The notes under the pieces: generated by a model
Told to the model about the DNA's origin: nothing
The model's input: the letters and a program-made list of their open reading frames with translations, nothing else
Database searches by the model: none
Source: Phoebastria nigripes
Lineage: Eukaryota > Chordata > Aves > Procellariiformes > Diomedeidae
Direction of reading: 5' to 3'
Assembly (NCBI GenBank): GCA_035582835.1
Contig: JAYKAV010000944.1
Location: 62,001-126,000, forward strand
DNA: 64,000 nucleotides
Position numbers and translations under genes: made by a program
In this document: positions 1 to 14,479 of the stretch, piece after piece
Numbering within the stretch: position 1 is the stretch's first letter
Layout of the letters: every line of letters begins with the position of its first letter

Positions 1-3000
1 GACAGTTTCTCTGCCATGATCAGATTCTCTGATTACAATGTCAGCTTTCACTAGAAATCTCTTTGTGATTTAACTGGCAGGGATTTGGAGTTCGAGCAAC
101 TGGGTATGCAGCAGCTCTGACATGTAAGTACTACTCAAATGTTGAAAAGGAAAGTTCTTCCTGGCAATGGGGTTGCGCTGGGCTCTTGTTTCTAGGCTCT
201 GCCGTAGGTCTTACTTTATGACCCAGGGCAAACTTCTTGACTTGCCTGTGTTCCAGTGTGTAATATGAAAATAATCTTTTCAGGGCTGTTGAGATGCTTT
301 CACGTCCGTAAAGTATTTGAAGATTCTTGGCTGGATGGTAGTGCATGCTGCTGCTCTCGGTAGTATAAACATGAATGTCATAAGTGTATTTACACAGAAT
401 AAGAACTAGTTGTTTAAGCTAATACTGATTTTTCATGCCGCAGATGGGAGAGGTAAGTAGTGGATCACAGTTTTCTCAACTAAGTTGTATTATGCATGGT
501 TTCCAGGCATTGTAGTCGGTCGTTCTCTGACTGTTTGCATTTCATGGGGGCTCCATCTGTTTGATGGAGCGGCGCTGTTTAGTGATAAGTAGAGCAGTCT
601 GAAAAAGAGGGAACTTACTGAACTTGAAACTTACTCCTCCCTCTTTAATTTCCTCATCCACAGAAGTAGAGCGATGTTAACATATTGGAGATTCATAAAA
701 TTTAAGGCGAGAACAGACAATTAAATTGCCTTGTCTGATATGTTTGTATGCTTTGTATCACAAGCTTTAAATTTTAATCATTTACTCTGAAACTGAGACC
801 AGTAACTGATGTTTGGCTAAAAACAATTTGAAAGCTTTCCAGCCTCGAGTGTCCATCATTGATAATTTCAGACTCATCACTTCGCTTGGTAGTTTGTGCC
901 ATCTCACTGTTAAAAATAAGTGGCTGATTTCTAACTTGAATTTGTCTAAGTTCTGCTGCTGGTTCTTGTTACGACTTTCCTGACAAGATTAGAGCCCTTT
1001 AGTATCCAGTACTTTCTTGCCATGGAGGTACTTACACTCTGTAATCAAGTTACTCAATTGATAAGGAAACAGAGTTGAGCTTTTAAGTCTCACTCTGAGG
1101 CATTTTCTCCAGCACTCAGATCATCCGGTGATTCTTCATGGTCTCCGTTTGTTTTTAACATTGTGGAAACCAAAAATGGTGGATGTTCCAGCCTGTGTCT
1201 GATCCATACCGAATACCGAGGTGCGACGGCCCTTTTTGCTATGCAGCCATTTAAAAGGTTCACAGTAGCCCTTTTGCATAGGGAAATCCTGTTCGTGAGC
1301 CTCGCTGCTCCAACACTGAGATTCTTTCTAGTAAAGTCTGCCATTTAGTAGTTACAGTCTGCATTTCTTAGATTATAAATTTGCCTTTGTATTCAGATGT
1401 GTTTTGCTTTCCTGAGCTAAGTTAAGATAGGTATTCAGACTTCTTTCTTTTGCTGTCCTTTCCTCATAATAATGTACTGTTCCTATAGTCCTGGTGTCAG
1501 TCGCAGATTTTTATCTGCAGTGATAAAAACGTTGAACTGAATCAGACCTTAAATTTAGTGACAAAAAAATTAGCATGATGCAATCCCAGGAAGTAGATTA
1601 AGAACTGGCTAACTGACAGCTCTCGGAAAGTACCAGTCGATATGGAGCAGCCGATGTGGATTTCCACTAGAACCAAAGTACGCTCTGTGCACATACTTTC
1701 TTCTGTTCGACTACATTTGTAATCTCAAAGAACAAAGTTAGTCCTTTATCAAGACATTTGCCATTACAACATGCTGACTGGCACTACCGACGTCCCTGTT
1801 CTCTAATTCTTTACTGGGAATTTCCCCCCCCCCCGTTGGTTTGCCTGGATTGATATCCAGCTGACCGCCTTACAGCTCTCCAGATTTGCTCCATCCCCTT
1901 TTTGAGCGTTAGCATAATTTGAACATCCACCTGGCCTGGGGTTTTGCCCTCATTTTCTAGAGAGTCCCTCCTTAAAAAAATAAAAACCCCCACCCTACAA
2001 GACTGCAAAAAACCTGCTTCGGTGCATGTTTTGTAGGCTGATTTCAATGGTTTCACTCTTAATGGATTTTCTAAAAATCATCTTTTATTACTGGTGAGTT
2101 AGAAGGTACTTTGTGTGACGAAAGCATGTTGCCGCAGTCTAACGGAGAACTGTTCACAGTAATCCTGCTTCTCCCTTCCACTAGAAAGTTAGTTTTAAAA
2201 TTTTTATTATTATCATACTATTTTTTGTGTGTGTGTGTTGAATCTTGCACTTTGGCTAGTAAGAGGAACATCCCAACATTTTTTGTTCCTGGATGTCTGC
2301 AAGTATAAAACCGCAGTGCTTTTGGGGCGGCCATGGTGCATCTGCTGGCAGATTGCATAGCGTCATGAAGTGAAGACCTTTCTAACCTGTGCAAGTGGCT
2401 ACTTCTGAAGACACTTGTGAATTATCCTTCAGTTCATTTCATGGGCATAATTCTGATAAATATTGGTGTTACTCCTCTGTCACACTCAAGTAAATTCTGT
2501 TTTATTCATAGCAATGTGCCTTCTTACTTTTTGTTAAAAACGCAGCTGCCTTCACTTGCTGGCTGTTCCCTTGAATTTCCCTTTTCCTGTCCCAAACTGA
2601 TTTAGCTTTTACTCCCTCCATGTTGCAGCTGTAATCCGCAGCACATACGAATGTCTCTGTAGGCGAGGCAGTATTTTTGCCATTGCTTTTAGGACACTGT
2701 GTAAGATGGGATCTTGAAACCAAACCTCATTTAAATATCACTGTCAGTAAGAACTGTGTTGTGTTCTGGGTTTGTTTTTTTTTTATGGTAGGTGTTTGAA
2801 AGGACTTGCTCCATGAGAAAGTCCCTGTTTTGAAACCTGCAAATTCCAGGCAGATAAAATGCAAAGAGGTCAGGCGAGTATCTGAAGTTTGGGATGTCTG
2901 CTTCCTTTCTGGCTATCGAGTGGGAAACCTGCCATAGCGATAGGCTTTGAGGAAAGATTTGGAAGGGGGAAGAAAGGGAAGAGAACAGAGGTACAGGATC

Positions 3001-3584
3001 TCAGAGGCTGGGAAAGATACTGTAAAAGAAGGTATGCAATTCCTACTGCTTGCAATCTGAGATGTGGCACTGTCGAAGTCTGAGTAATAGAGACTCAAAA
3101 ATGTGTGCTGTTTTGTTGGACGTAAATATTTCTTACAATGCAAGCCTCTGAGCTCAGCCAGCGGCCTTCCTGCCTCCTAGCTAAATCAGTATCTGATTTT
3201 TCTGTTCCTCTGCTGTCTTCTTGCAGGAGTTGTTTATTGACTGAAATTGTTTCCATATGGCTGCAATGTAGAGCTTGATTACATTAAACGTGGCGCTTTC
3301 CTGTGGCATTGCAGTGCTATGGAAAGATCATCCCTCCTTCTCTCCTTCCAACCTCCCCTTCCTCCATAAAACCTTGTTTTTGGAACGTGTAACTTGTTTA
3401 GGTATTATCTTCCCCCCCTCTGAAGCTTGTAGAACTGGAAAACTGGGATCCAGTTCTTTTTTTGGGTCTTTGTATTTGATTGCTTAGGTGGGTTATGTTT
3501 GCGTATAAATTGCTGATAAAATACTTAAGATGAAGATTAGAGTGACAGTGGTTGCAGTTTGAGAGCATTACTGGAGCGGGGGCC

Positions 3585-3680
3585 CCAACGTGTTACGCAC
3601 TGAACAAGTATGCAGACAAGAGATAGTCTCTACTTCCAAAGAGCTTACTGCCCGCCAGGACAGTCCATTTAGATTGTATT
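3585..3680 (+). repeat. Ancient interspersed repeat fragment, class uncertain
   Basis: The segment cgcactgaacaagtatgcag, acaagagatagtctctactt, ccaaagagcttactg resembles a common amniote repeat pattern ('gcactgtacaaacacatagtaagagacagtccctgccccaaagagcttacagtcta'). I cannot assign the family with certainty. Confidence 0.4.
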
Positions 3681-6600
3681 TGTTTATACTGATAATCAAT
3701 TTAAATACTGCTCCAAGAAGGTGTTAAAATTCCTGTACTTGGACGTTTCAGGATGCTAGAGGGCCAGATTCACTACTTATCTGGAGCCTGGAAGCTATGT
3801 CGAGTTTGTGGAAAACAGATCTGTTTAATAGCAAATGGATGCATCTGTATCTTTGATAAGAATAAAAGCTGATTGTTGGCTAAGTTAGCTAATAAAACCA
3901 GCAGAGAAGCATCTCTACCCTCTCTTTGCAACTACGCTCTCTTTCATAAACTTGAGTTTATAACCTGGATTCAAAATTTGGTTTTTGTTAAAAATGTTTT
4001 CTATTTAAATAGGTTAAAATATATAAATACCTTTTTCTTAAGCCTAAGCCATCTGATGTAATGCCTACATTTCTTGTAATGTACTTAAACAGAACCTAGG
4101 CAATGTATTTTTGCTGCCAATATCTCAAATAAAGTCAAACCAGAGAAGTGATGGTAGTCACTCTTGGCTGAGCACATGGAACCAGAATCTGATGAAGTAG
4201 GAAACCAGCTTTTGACAGAAGTAGCCTCTTCTGCGTGTGCATCGAGAATATTTTCTTCATTTCTGTGTATTCAGATGGTTCAGATCACAGACTATTTAAT
4301 TCAAAACTGAGAAATCATTTTGGAGCTGTAAATGCAGAAATGCTTGTTTTCCTTGCCTAACATAAGGTGGAAAAAAAGAACAATGAGGAAAGAGATTCAC
4401 TAATACTGAAATCTTTCAGTGGAGGACGCAGCAAGGTTCAATTCACTTAATAAAGATTATGCATTTGTTTTCACTAAAGCGTTTTAAAATGCAAACCATG
4501 TTTCCGTAACCCTTTTATGCGTCCAGCACATATGATGTATCATTCAAGATTAATAAAACTGTAATACATAAAAGCTGGCATTTTAAAATTGTTTTATAAA
4601 CAGTCTGGCTAATAACCCAGGGTGGAAGCTGAAATGCAGGTACGCTGTTCAGGCCTTTGCCTTGCTAGAGTGTGAAGCTCCCTCCAGTCTTTTTTTAATT
4701 CAGTGTAAAATGAAAGCTTCAAGGGGAGAAATAAGCTTTCATAACCACGGGGTATCCAGTGACTTGCTGGGTGGTGTAGGGCACTGTGTTAGATGTCTAG
4801 GAGGCAGGTTCAAGCCGCAATTTATTCAAATGTCCCTCATAATTTAGAGGTGTTTGACTAGTGAGCAGGCAGGTAAAAGGAAGACGGTGACCATGAAGCC
4901 GTGATGGCCATCTCCTCTGCTTATCCTTTTCCTTAAAGGACTTAGTGCTGCCCAGTGCTTGTAGTAAAGGCTGTAGGCATCTTGTTCCAGTTGGGATATT
5001 ACAAGTCTTAAAATTGTGGTCCGATGGAGCTGCCTCCCTTCAGCCCACACCAAGGCACCTCACTTCAACAGGAGGGTGGATTTAAAACCTTTCATTCTCC
5101 TTTGTGTTTCTACTCAATGGCTCCTTGTCCAGCATGCTGGGTTTTGTGGATGCCTTGATAGATGGCTTGTATACATGGTGAGGAGAGAACTTTTCATGAA
5201 AGGCTGTGGATCCTGCAGCTGCAGCAGGATGCGTACAGATCCTGATCTTGAAGATCTCTCTACTCCCTATTTTGCAAAATGCTGTGGGAAAGGTGGGCTG
5301 GGGAAGCCTTAGTTTTCTTCTGTCCCTCACAAAATGCACGAGCTGCATGGGAGCAGAAATTAAGACGAGCGCATTTAGTTTTCAGTGTTGTCATCTTTAC
5401 AGAAGGGGAGAAGAAAAGATAAATTGTGACTGTTGCAGACCTTGTCGGTTCTACTTCTTGCACGTCAGAGCTGCATTCTGCTTCCTACCCGGTGGATGAC
5501 CAGCTAAAACGGAAACAAAACTTCACCTCTTTAAACCCCTCCAAAGCTGCCTTCAAGGAGCTCCTTTACACTAATGAAGTTTAGTTAGTTTGCTTGCTAG
5601 TTTTCAGTGATTTCCAGAACTACTGAAACAGAATGAGTTGATGAAGACTCTCTTGTGTATTTTATGTGAGCTCAGATATTTGAATATGGAATAGAAGTAG
5701 TACTGAATATCTTCAATTTCCATTAAATTTCAATGCCTTTAAGGGGTGAGTCCTTAAAACAAGGTGTAACTAATGTTAGAGGCAGTGGGAGTGCTCTCTG
5801 TTGGCTTTCACAAGAACTGAACTGGAACTATATTGAGGATATTTTCTTTTTTTTTTTTTTAATTAACAGGAGATCACTGAGTTCTAGGTCCTTTCGTATT
5901 TAAGAATAATTAATTCTTCATTGTTTTTGCTTTTGACAGGCTTTTACTGTCAACCTTCCAAAGGAGACATTGGCCCTTCCTCCAATTATTTGATGAAACA
6001 ATTTACTACGTGTAGCCTTCCCCCCGCCCTTCATCGTAGAAAGCTGTTTCTGGTGTCCTCCTGGGTGCTGCTTCCCAACTCTGCTTTATGCTCTCCGTCT
6101 CCTACAGATAAAAACCTGCACAGTGTTGGGATTGAAACACTTTTATTCTCCTTGCCCATTCTTGAAAAAGTCCACAGTGCTGGCCTTCTAGTGAACAGCA
6201 TGTGTTTAAATGTCCTGCAGATAACTGAATAAAGAGGATGATCCTTCTGTTTTCTTCTAATGAGAATTACTTCTGAGAAAAGACTGCACGCTCAGGGCCA
6301 TACTGCCGTTGCAGTATTATCAGTACATTTTAGCTGCAAATGTGATTTCTTTTTTCTTAAATATTAAAGGGAGGGGTTGTGACTTCTGAGGTATAATTGN
6401 GTGGAGACATTACTTGGGCAGACCTCCTCAGCTCTCCTGCATTAATTTGGATGTGCTGGGTATGAGCTTTGTGCGGTTACGGCCACTAAGGAGAGTCTTG
6501 GACCGTGACTGGTGTTCGCAGAAACCAGAGAAATGGCAAATAATATGTCTGCTTGCTCTACTGCATCTTGAGTCTCTCTTGCTTGTTTTCCCTGCTCCCG

Positions 6601-6929
6601 TTGACGGTCTTTCTTTCGTACCTGTTCCTATGCCATTTGCAGTCATAGTTCCCGATTATAAACTTAGCTTAAAACCCATTTTAACTAAATTTTCAGCTCT
6701 GGCCTTAGTCAGCCACCTAGCAAAAGTGATTTAGCACTGTTCTCTCAGGTTTCTGAAGCCACCATGCCAAAAAGTATGGGCATCCCTACTTCACAGCTCT
6801 GAGACAGCTTGTCTTCCTAGGAAGATGTGTCTTTGTAGTCCAGTCATTACCCCAGCACCAACCTAAATCCAGGTGGATCATCATGTGCCTGCACATTTAT
6901 TTTTAGAGCAAGTTGCACTGGAAAATTGC

Positions 6930-6998
6930 ATATGCAGGGGGGTTAAACCTGACAAGCTTGAGAGGTGCTATCCAACCTCCACAATTCTGTGGTATGTG
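6930..6998 (+). mobile_element. CR1 tail relic
   Basis: A short stretch resembling the CR1 3' UTR: a G-run and gttaaacctgacaagc (compare the CR1 'ggttggac...gacctccagaggtc'), then gctatccaacctccac and aattctgtgg. Diverged and without the surrounding ORF. Confidence 0.6.
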
Positions 6999-7448
6999 CA
7001 AATGGGAAAATTAAACTAATAGTTTTCATATAGATACATCCTTGTGCTTTTCATCCGGTCCCCCATTCTTTCTCTTTCCTTATTTTTGAAAGGTGGACCT
7101 TTTAAAGCCTTTTATAATAGCTCTTAAAGACATACTACTTTCTCTGGATTTAACACCATGGCTGGCACAAGGGAGGGTTAGAAGCCAGTTGTGTAATTGG
7201 CGTTTTATATGGTAGACTTTGAAATTGTGAATTCAGTGAGGTTCCTGCTTTGCTGCTCTTTTTGTACAGAGCAGCAGTGGTGCACGCACACAGTACTTCT
7301 AAAAATAAGGGTGTATGTCGTGAAAGTACTGCTTGAAGCTAGGCTCTGATCTGCAGTAATGGCAGAGCTACGCTAATTTGTACCTCTGAATATAGGCAGC
7401 TATAAAATAAGATTTACTTAAGAGTTGCAAAACGCACTATGGAGACTT

Positions 7449-7496
7449 ATTTTAACTGAACTTATTGAACTTACTGAACATAAGTTCAGTTAAAAT
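7449..7496. repeat. Perfect 16-bp inverted repeat (hairpin)
   Basis: The left arm ATTTTAACTGAACTTA (7449-7464) and right arm TAAGTTCAGTTAAAAT (7481-7496) are exact reverse complements separated by 16 nt. The loop itself repeats parts of the arm (ttgaacttactgaac). A stable stem could form in RNA or in single-stranded DNA. It could be the palindromic core of a small DNA transposon or a chance local foldback. Confidence 0.85.
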
Positions 7497-10400
7497 CAGA
7501 TTTAATAAATGAATGGCTGTAGTGGTCAGATCAGAAGTTTGCCTTATCTCTGGCACAAGGCTAGGTAACTAGCAGTCGTGGATGCTGAGGAAAGCCTATA
7601 GAACAGGGCAAACGTTTGATACCTCCCCAGAATATACTTGCAAATATCCTCACTGTGTGCTTCAGGCATTCGGTATATCTCTTGTATCCCATCATCTTTT
7701 CCACTTAAAGAGAGGTCTAGGCATGTTAAATCCTTAATGGCCCATTTGTCTAGACAAACTGCCATCCTGAGCTGTGTCCATTGCAGTGTTTTCCACCTGC
7801 TTAATGTCACATACCTGGAGGCTAGGTAGCCTTTGTCAAGTGAGGTGCTTTTTTTAGTTCAGTTCCCAGTGAGCAAATGTCCTTATTTATAAATTGTCAT
7901 CTTTTCTGTTTGTTTTATTCCTTTTTTTCTGGCATCCTTGTTCAGTCCTGTCCTACGCCACTTAAGGCATGAACAAATATCGTCTTTTAAACTCTGTGCT
8001 GGATAGTAAACAATTATCCCTCCCCCCCCCCCCCGAAGTTACCATCCTCACCGATCTGTTGACAGGGCTGCTTGTTTAATAACTCTCTCATTTGGTCAGA
8101 TGAAATTGGTTGGGATAACATGGGCCTATACGTAACTTCATCCTTGATCTAGCCCGAATAGTTTTGCTGAAAGTGCTTTGGGGAGTGCTCACAAAGCACT
8201 GTGCCAGCAGGGCTCTGCCAGTGCTCATGCCTGGCAGGGAGGTGACGGCAGGAGAGGCAGGGCATGCACGGGATAGCTTTCTACTGACATACCTGCATCC
8301 AGAAAAATACATCTGTCTGTGTCCAGGGTAGCATGAACATTGCAGAACGAGGGCAACGAATGATTTCTCCAGTGTATGCAGTTTTATATCCCATTAGCTC
8401 GCTCTTTCTCATGCTTATCTTATTGCACTGCAATCATCTGTCCTCTTTTCTGCCCCCTAATACCGTTGGATCTCTCTCTTTTAATACTGTGTTTTCTAAA
8501 AACCTTCTTCCTATAAAATGCCACTGTGTGAGACTATTTTCTTGGCTATAGTGATCTTTGTAAGTCTTGAACAAGGAAATTCTCATTTTTAATTTTTTTT
8601 TTTCTGGATATGTATTTGATAGCCTCAGCTTTTTGGAGCCTGACTGCCTCCTAGTTTACCTAAAATGTTATTTTTTTTATAGGATATGTGTGAACGTACT
8701 GTTTCAAATGCTGTACAACAGTGCTAATTCTTTAATCGAGGGGGGAAAGGAGCTGGAAACAGCGCTGCAAATTAAGTTCCTGTGAGTTGCATCATTGAAA
8801 GCACAAGGGTTAATATTTTTCTCCAGATGTTAATCTGTTTCCTGCTTTTATTTTAATGTACGCATATAAAAAGATTTTGGTTTCTTTGTCCCTTTGCACT
8901 TGAACTAGAAACTGTAATCTATTTGTGGTGCATAGTAGAAAAGTATTTTTTTTAGTACTTTTGGTTTAACAGTTTCTCTGTAGAGGAAGAAAAAGCAGAT
9001 TGAGATACCTTCCAGTGAAATACAAAATGAGAGGACTGCAATATCTCAACTTAGCGTTGTCTCCACTAAGAGGAACAAAGATGACAAAGTAGATTGAATG
9101 GTCCCTTACTCCCTCTGTTTTGGAAAGAGCAAGGGAAAGCAGCAGGCTGAAGAGAATANTAATCTGCAAATAAATGGCTATGAATGACATTTGCATTTCT
9201 CCTTGCAAGAAGTTGGTAACAGTTCTAGTAGGAATGGATTGGAAATGGGTTTTCTTAACCTGAAATGAGTAGCATGCCTAAATTCTGTTGCTGCTGATGA
9301 TTTCTATCCAAAGATNTCTGTTTTACAGCTGTTATTAAAAACTTATGGAGCAACTTGAGATCAAAGAAAATATATGTTCTCTTTATTACGTAAACGTGGG
9401 TTTTGTGCAACATATGCATTGCATCCATACACTTTATGCAGGAATTCTTGTTCTAGCAAAGGCAAACAGCCTCTACATTGTGCAGTTACACCTGAGATGT
9501 GGAAAACCAGGGTCTTATGAAAGGGAAGATCTCTCCTGAGGTGCTGTACTTATCTGTTTCCTAGTTNAAATCTTCTGTACTGTGCTTCATACTGAGATTT
9601 TTTTTCACACATTTTATTTTGTGTTCCACATAACCTAGGTTTCCTACTGGTGTGCTGAAGGACTACGTTGGACTACCTTTCACTTCTTAAGGCCTAGACC
9701 TGAAAATGTTTATATAGATACTTAACCTTATGTGACGGATCACAGTCTCACAATTAGGGCTTTAGACTACAAGTGGTTTCCAGGAAGGGGGTGGTCTGTT
9801 TTTCATGCATTTGTCACCNACAACAAGGCAGCCCTCACTCCAGGTATTTGGGAAATGGGCTCCTGATAAATGCCTTCTGTTCATTCATATTTCTTCTCTG
9901 AATAACTTCTTGTCCTCCATTCCCACCTTGCTGCATACAAAAGCAAGCTGTCAATATTGGCATCTTTTATCAAATTTTTAGGGTGTTTTTTAATGTGTCA
10001 GCTTTGAGAATCTACATGTTATCTAACAATCTCAAGGTTTGCCAGGATCGAAGATCTCACTTTTGCAGTGAAAAGCTTGCAGGTGTGAACTCTGATGATC
10101 CAGTTTGAGACAACAACTGAAAAACCTAGAGTTGCGTGGTTTCTGAAGGGCTGCGGTTGCTTGTATTCAGGCATCTCTTTGAGATTCGTACATGCCAGTT
10201 CTTCCTTGCTTTGTATTCCACTTCTGACCTGTCCTGTGTCTCCAGCTAGTTGGTGGTTTCTGAGCTCTTACATGAGCTGTTGCTTTTGCATTTGATGGGA
10301 TTTGTGTATGCAATCGTGGTATAACTTAGCCCTTGGTGTGCTGTTACTTTAAAGCACTGATGAAAAGACTGGTAAAACAGGGGAGGGAGGGAAGGCAAAA

Positions 10401-13400
10401 ATCTGAAAAGCTGCTAGATCTGAAAGATTAATCAGCCTGGTTTAAATAGAAAAGAACGCTTGTAGCTTTGCTTGCTACACAGTGTGTTTTCTTCCATTCT
10501 GCTCTTGCAAAGCTGTTTCTCCAGGGGAAGATTTCAAGCTCCGTGAGACTGTGTTCTTATATTAGTGTCAGGACATAGGCTAAGATTATTTGTGTGAATA
10601 TGTAGAAACAGTTACATTACCTGGGGTTACTTTCATGCTTTCTCGCTGGGTGGAATTATGGTGTCATATTGCACAATTGCTTATCTATTACTGTTTATAC
10701 ATATCTGTATTTACAAACTCATACCTGGGAACTCTTGTGTATGAGCTTCCATCCTAAGCGAAAGAGAAGTCAATGTAAATGATAGGGACTTCCTAGCCTG
10801 TGTAGATGATAAAACCAGTCCTATTTATAAATATCATGAAGAATATACAATAGTATTCTCACAATACAGGTACAGTCAGACCCAAGGTTGCTATAATTAT
10901 TTAGTCGGTTAGTGTTTTTTTTTTTCTTAATTTGAAGAGTATATTCTCCCATGCCTGTAAATGGCTTCCTGCACCCTTGTAACACACAAAGAATTGTTTC
11001 AGTTTTGCTGCAAGGAAAGAAGTGATACGAGCAACCTGAAAGATGGGGGCACTTCCTAAAACAGATCAACCCCTGACACGATGTTTGTTTGTAGACCTGT
11101 TTTCTACCATCAGCCACTCATCCTCTCTCCTTTCCTCTCTGCTGGGGGTTTTCACCTCTGCTGTGCTGGTTTGACTGCTTGCATACATAGGCTCAAAAAG
11201 GGTTGTAAAACTATGATGGGGGCAGGGGGAGCAAGGGAAACGGGTAGAAATGATAATTTATTCTTTTACATTTTCTCCTCTTTTCCAAATTGATTACCAG
11301 TTGTGCTTACGAAGCACCATTTACGACACAGATCAAAAACCGAGAAGGTCTTTTTTAAATCTGTATCAAACAGCAAGTTGCCTTATTGGTGTTAGTAGCT
11401 TGCTGACTCTTGGTTGTCTATAAGGTATTAGAGGGGGGTCCCTGAAATAGTTGCAGCAAAATTAAATGTTCCAGACTCTACTTATGGGCATGTTCTTGAG
11501 TGCTGTCAGTGCTTGCTGGCATTGTCTGAGAAGTAAAAGCTGATGGGATGTAGGTTTTTTTATCAATATTTTTAATTAAGAAAATGTTTTACCGAAAAGG
11601 TTAGTGGTTTTATGACTCTGCCACTTCCATGTATCTTAGCATTAGTGGAATACAGGGTGGCCCATGGAGTTGTTTCAAAAAAGTTGGACTTTTTTAAGGT
11701 TAAGAAATGTGATCTTCTTAGCCTTAGGCAAAGGGAAGCAGTTGTGTATAGCACGCAGGTTGCACAGCGCATCCTAGGTGGTTGACAGACCTCTTTGTGT
11801 GCATCCTACTGCATTGCATTATCTGTAAAGTTGATGTGTTTTGCCACCATCTAGGGTTGTAATGAGAATTAATAGTTTTCAGTGTGCTCTGGTGATGGAG
11901 ATATATATATGTGTGTGACATAACTGAAAATGTGTATTCATTTATTGAATAGCATTTGATACAAGATCAGAGTTTTCATTTATGGGGACCCTAGCAGCTT
12001 TTTTTATCTCACCCCATCAAAAGCAGAGAGAGATGGGCAAGAGGGCAGGCGTGGATCAAGGAGAGCAGGTAGACCTTGATCTGGGCAGATGGAAGCTGGA
12101 CAGTAATGCAACTGAGTATACTGGGGGGACTGGACGTGGTCCTTCGTAGTCGTAGGCAGCGGGGCCCAGGGTAGTAGTGCTCCACCAGCCTGAAACTGTG
12201 GCAAAGTGAAATGGCAGAGGTGATAAGCAGTGGTGGAGAGGTGGTATGGTGGTTGGGGGTTTATTAGGAAGGATTTTGCCCGTGAGAGGGGTTTAACTCC
12301 TGAGCTATCAAAGAGTGGTTATTAGATCACCTGACAAGCAGGAGAAAATAAGGAAAACCAAGAAATCTTGTTTTCTAGCATCCACTGTCCTGTTGTTTCC
12401 CTAGTAATGATTTTTTGGGGACAATTTTTTTCTTTTTGCTGAACAGCAGACTNGCAGATCTGGGCAGTTGAGGGAAAATAAGAGTGTTGCTTTTATTTGG
12501 AACATCTTGGAAAGGAAACAGTCTTAAAGGCAACAATAAATGCTCTGGTATAATGCAGACTAAACCATACTTAAAACAAGTCTGTATCCATCACTCTGAT
12601 ATACTGAAATCCCAATCTGCTGATTTGATGTCAGGATGATGAATTATGACCTTTTTTTATTATTTATTTTAAGGTTTAGTTGCAGACTTTATAAAAACAT
12701 AAAGTGCGTCTGGCTCTGGTTGTAAGGTTTATTGAATGGCTGGGAGAAGCTTTTAGATTTGGAGCACAAGTGGTGGTTTGTTTTCATATATTTATAAACA
12801 CACAAATGCATTTGCAAGTACATACAATTTATGTTTGTTTATGTACGTAATTTACAATGGGTAGAATTACAACCAGGTATAAATCGCATTTAGTTACATG
12901 CATGGTAGTGGTTAGAGGTCAATACATGGGTGTCACCTTGCTGTGCTTAGGAGAGTTCCTGTATGTGGAGAGACAAGTTTAAGCTGATAGGGAACCAATT
13001 CAAGATGAAACGGTGTAAGGCACTCACGGTGACACTCGGGTTGTGCAGATTTATTTAAATTGCTCTGAGGTGTGGTTTAATCCTTCCAGTTTGCGTACAC
13101 AAGGCCACTGGAGAACACCCCTGAAAATACCATGCACGTGCATGGCTTCGCATAGCAACTCTGTGCTCTGCTGCAGTGCTCCTGGACCACTCCAGTCCTG
13201 GTGGTACCAGTGGTTTGGCTTTTTTCAAACCCTGTTGACTGCATTGTGTCCCAGCAAATGTGGCTCTTGAAACACAACGCTGCAATGTTTACCTGTGTAA
13301 GATTGTAGGATCTGCTGCTTCATCAATCGGGTGTGGATGGAAAGTTTGCGCATTACTGGTCCTTTGTTTTAAAATAAAACTCTCTGAAACAGCTGTTTGG

Positions 13401-14479
13401 CCAAAGTTCAAGTTGTTTGTCCACTTTCTGTTTGCCAGTGTGGTTGCTGGGCAGATTTGGCGCTCAAGGTGTCTGTTGGCTTGTGGTAGTGTTGACAGCT
13501 TATCTTGATGTCTTGAATAGGTTTGATATGAAATACCATCTTCCTCATTTGGACTAAAACCTTCTCTACTTCTTGTCAGTAAATTTTTACCTAAAAGTTT
13601 TGATGTTGCTTTTGCTGCTTCCTACAATGGGAGTGACCAACTTTTGCCCTCAAAGCACAGTTTAATAGTTCATAAACAAGTTATTTCACCTGTTTGAGCA
13701 TTTCCTTTATATCCTGTGTGATACAAAACTGATAGCCCCAGCCCCTTCAAGTTTGCATTTTTAGAAGGTGGAAGAAAAGGTGGTTGGTTTTAATTTGCGT
13801 GTTTCTTCCTAAAGGATGGGTGCATTTGTGTGCTTGAATTTCACATTTTTAACATTCACAAAACATTGGTCTGAACAGCCAAATCTGGTCCAGAGACTTT
13901 AAATCCAGCCAGCTCAAACCAAAGGCAGCACTCCTTCCTCCACATACAGGCAGGACCTTGTACTTGAGTGTTGCCCCTTGGCTCCTGCTCGTAGCAGTGC
14001 AGCGGTGGCAATGCTTTCTAGCCAGCTTATCACTGGGTGTCCACAAAGACTAGCTTTGGCCTCTTGGAAGACAGAGAGAAGTTTCTCCAGGGAGCAACTC
14101 ATAGGATCTGCAATTAGGCTCCTGTTTTGAATTGCCTGTAGAGGACTTCTGTCTCCATCAACTGGAAGAGGAGCCTAAGGAAACTGTTCTCTTGTCTCTG
14201 CTCTTACTAACCCACCCAGAACAGGCTCTGGCTAAACTGCTGAAATGCCTCTGGTCTTCCCGTTGTCTTCTCGCAGAACTTCCTTTGCTCCCCTTCCCTT
14301 AGCTGCTTAGGGCAGAAATAGGACTGCCTCCCGGATAGGTAGAAGATCCATTAGATACGTCGCAGAAGTTCTCTTGCCTCTGATAAACGCATCATATAGA
14401 TGCCGTATTCACCTAAATACGTGTGGTTGGTTGTATGTGTCGATCGTCAAAGTTAACACTGCAGTATGTGGATCAATGT

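Noticed and set aside
4750..4830. Possible MIR ('ggcactgtgttagatgtcta')
   Set aside because: Only one short block resembles MIR; the core 'gtgaccttgggcaa' is absent.
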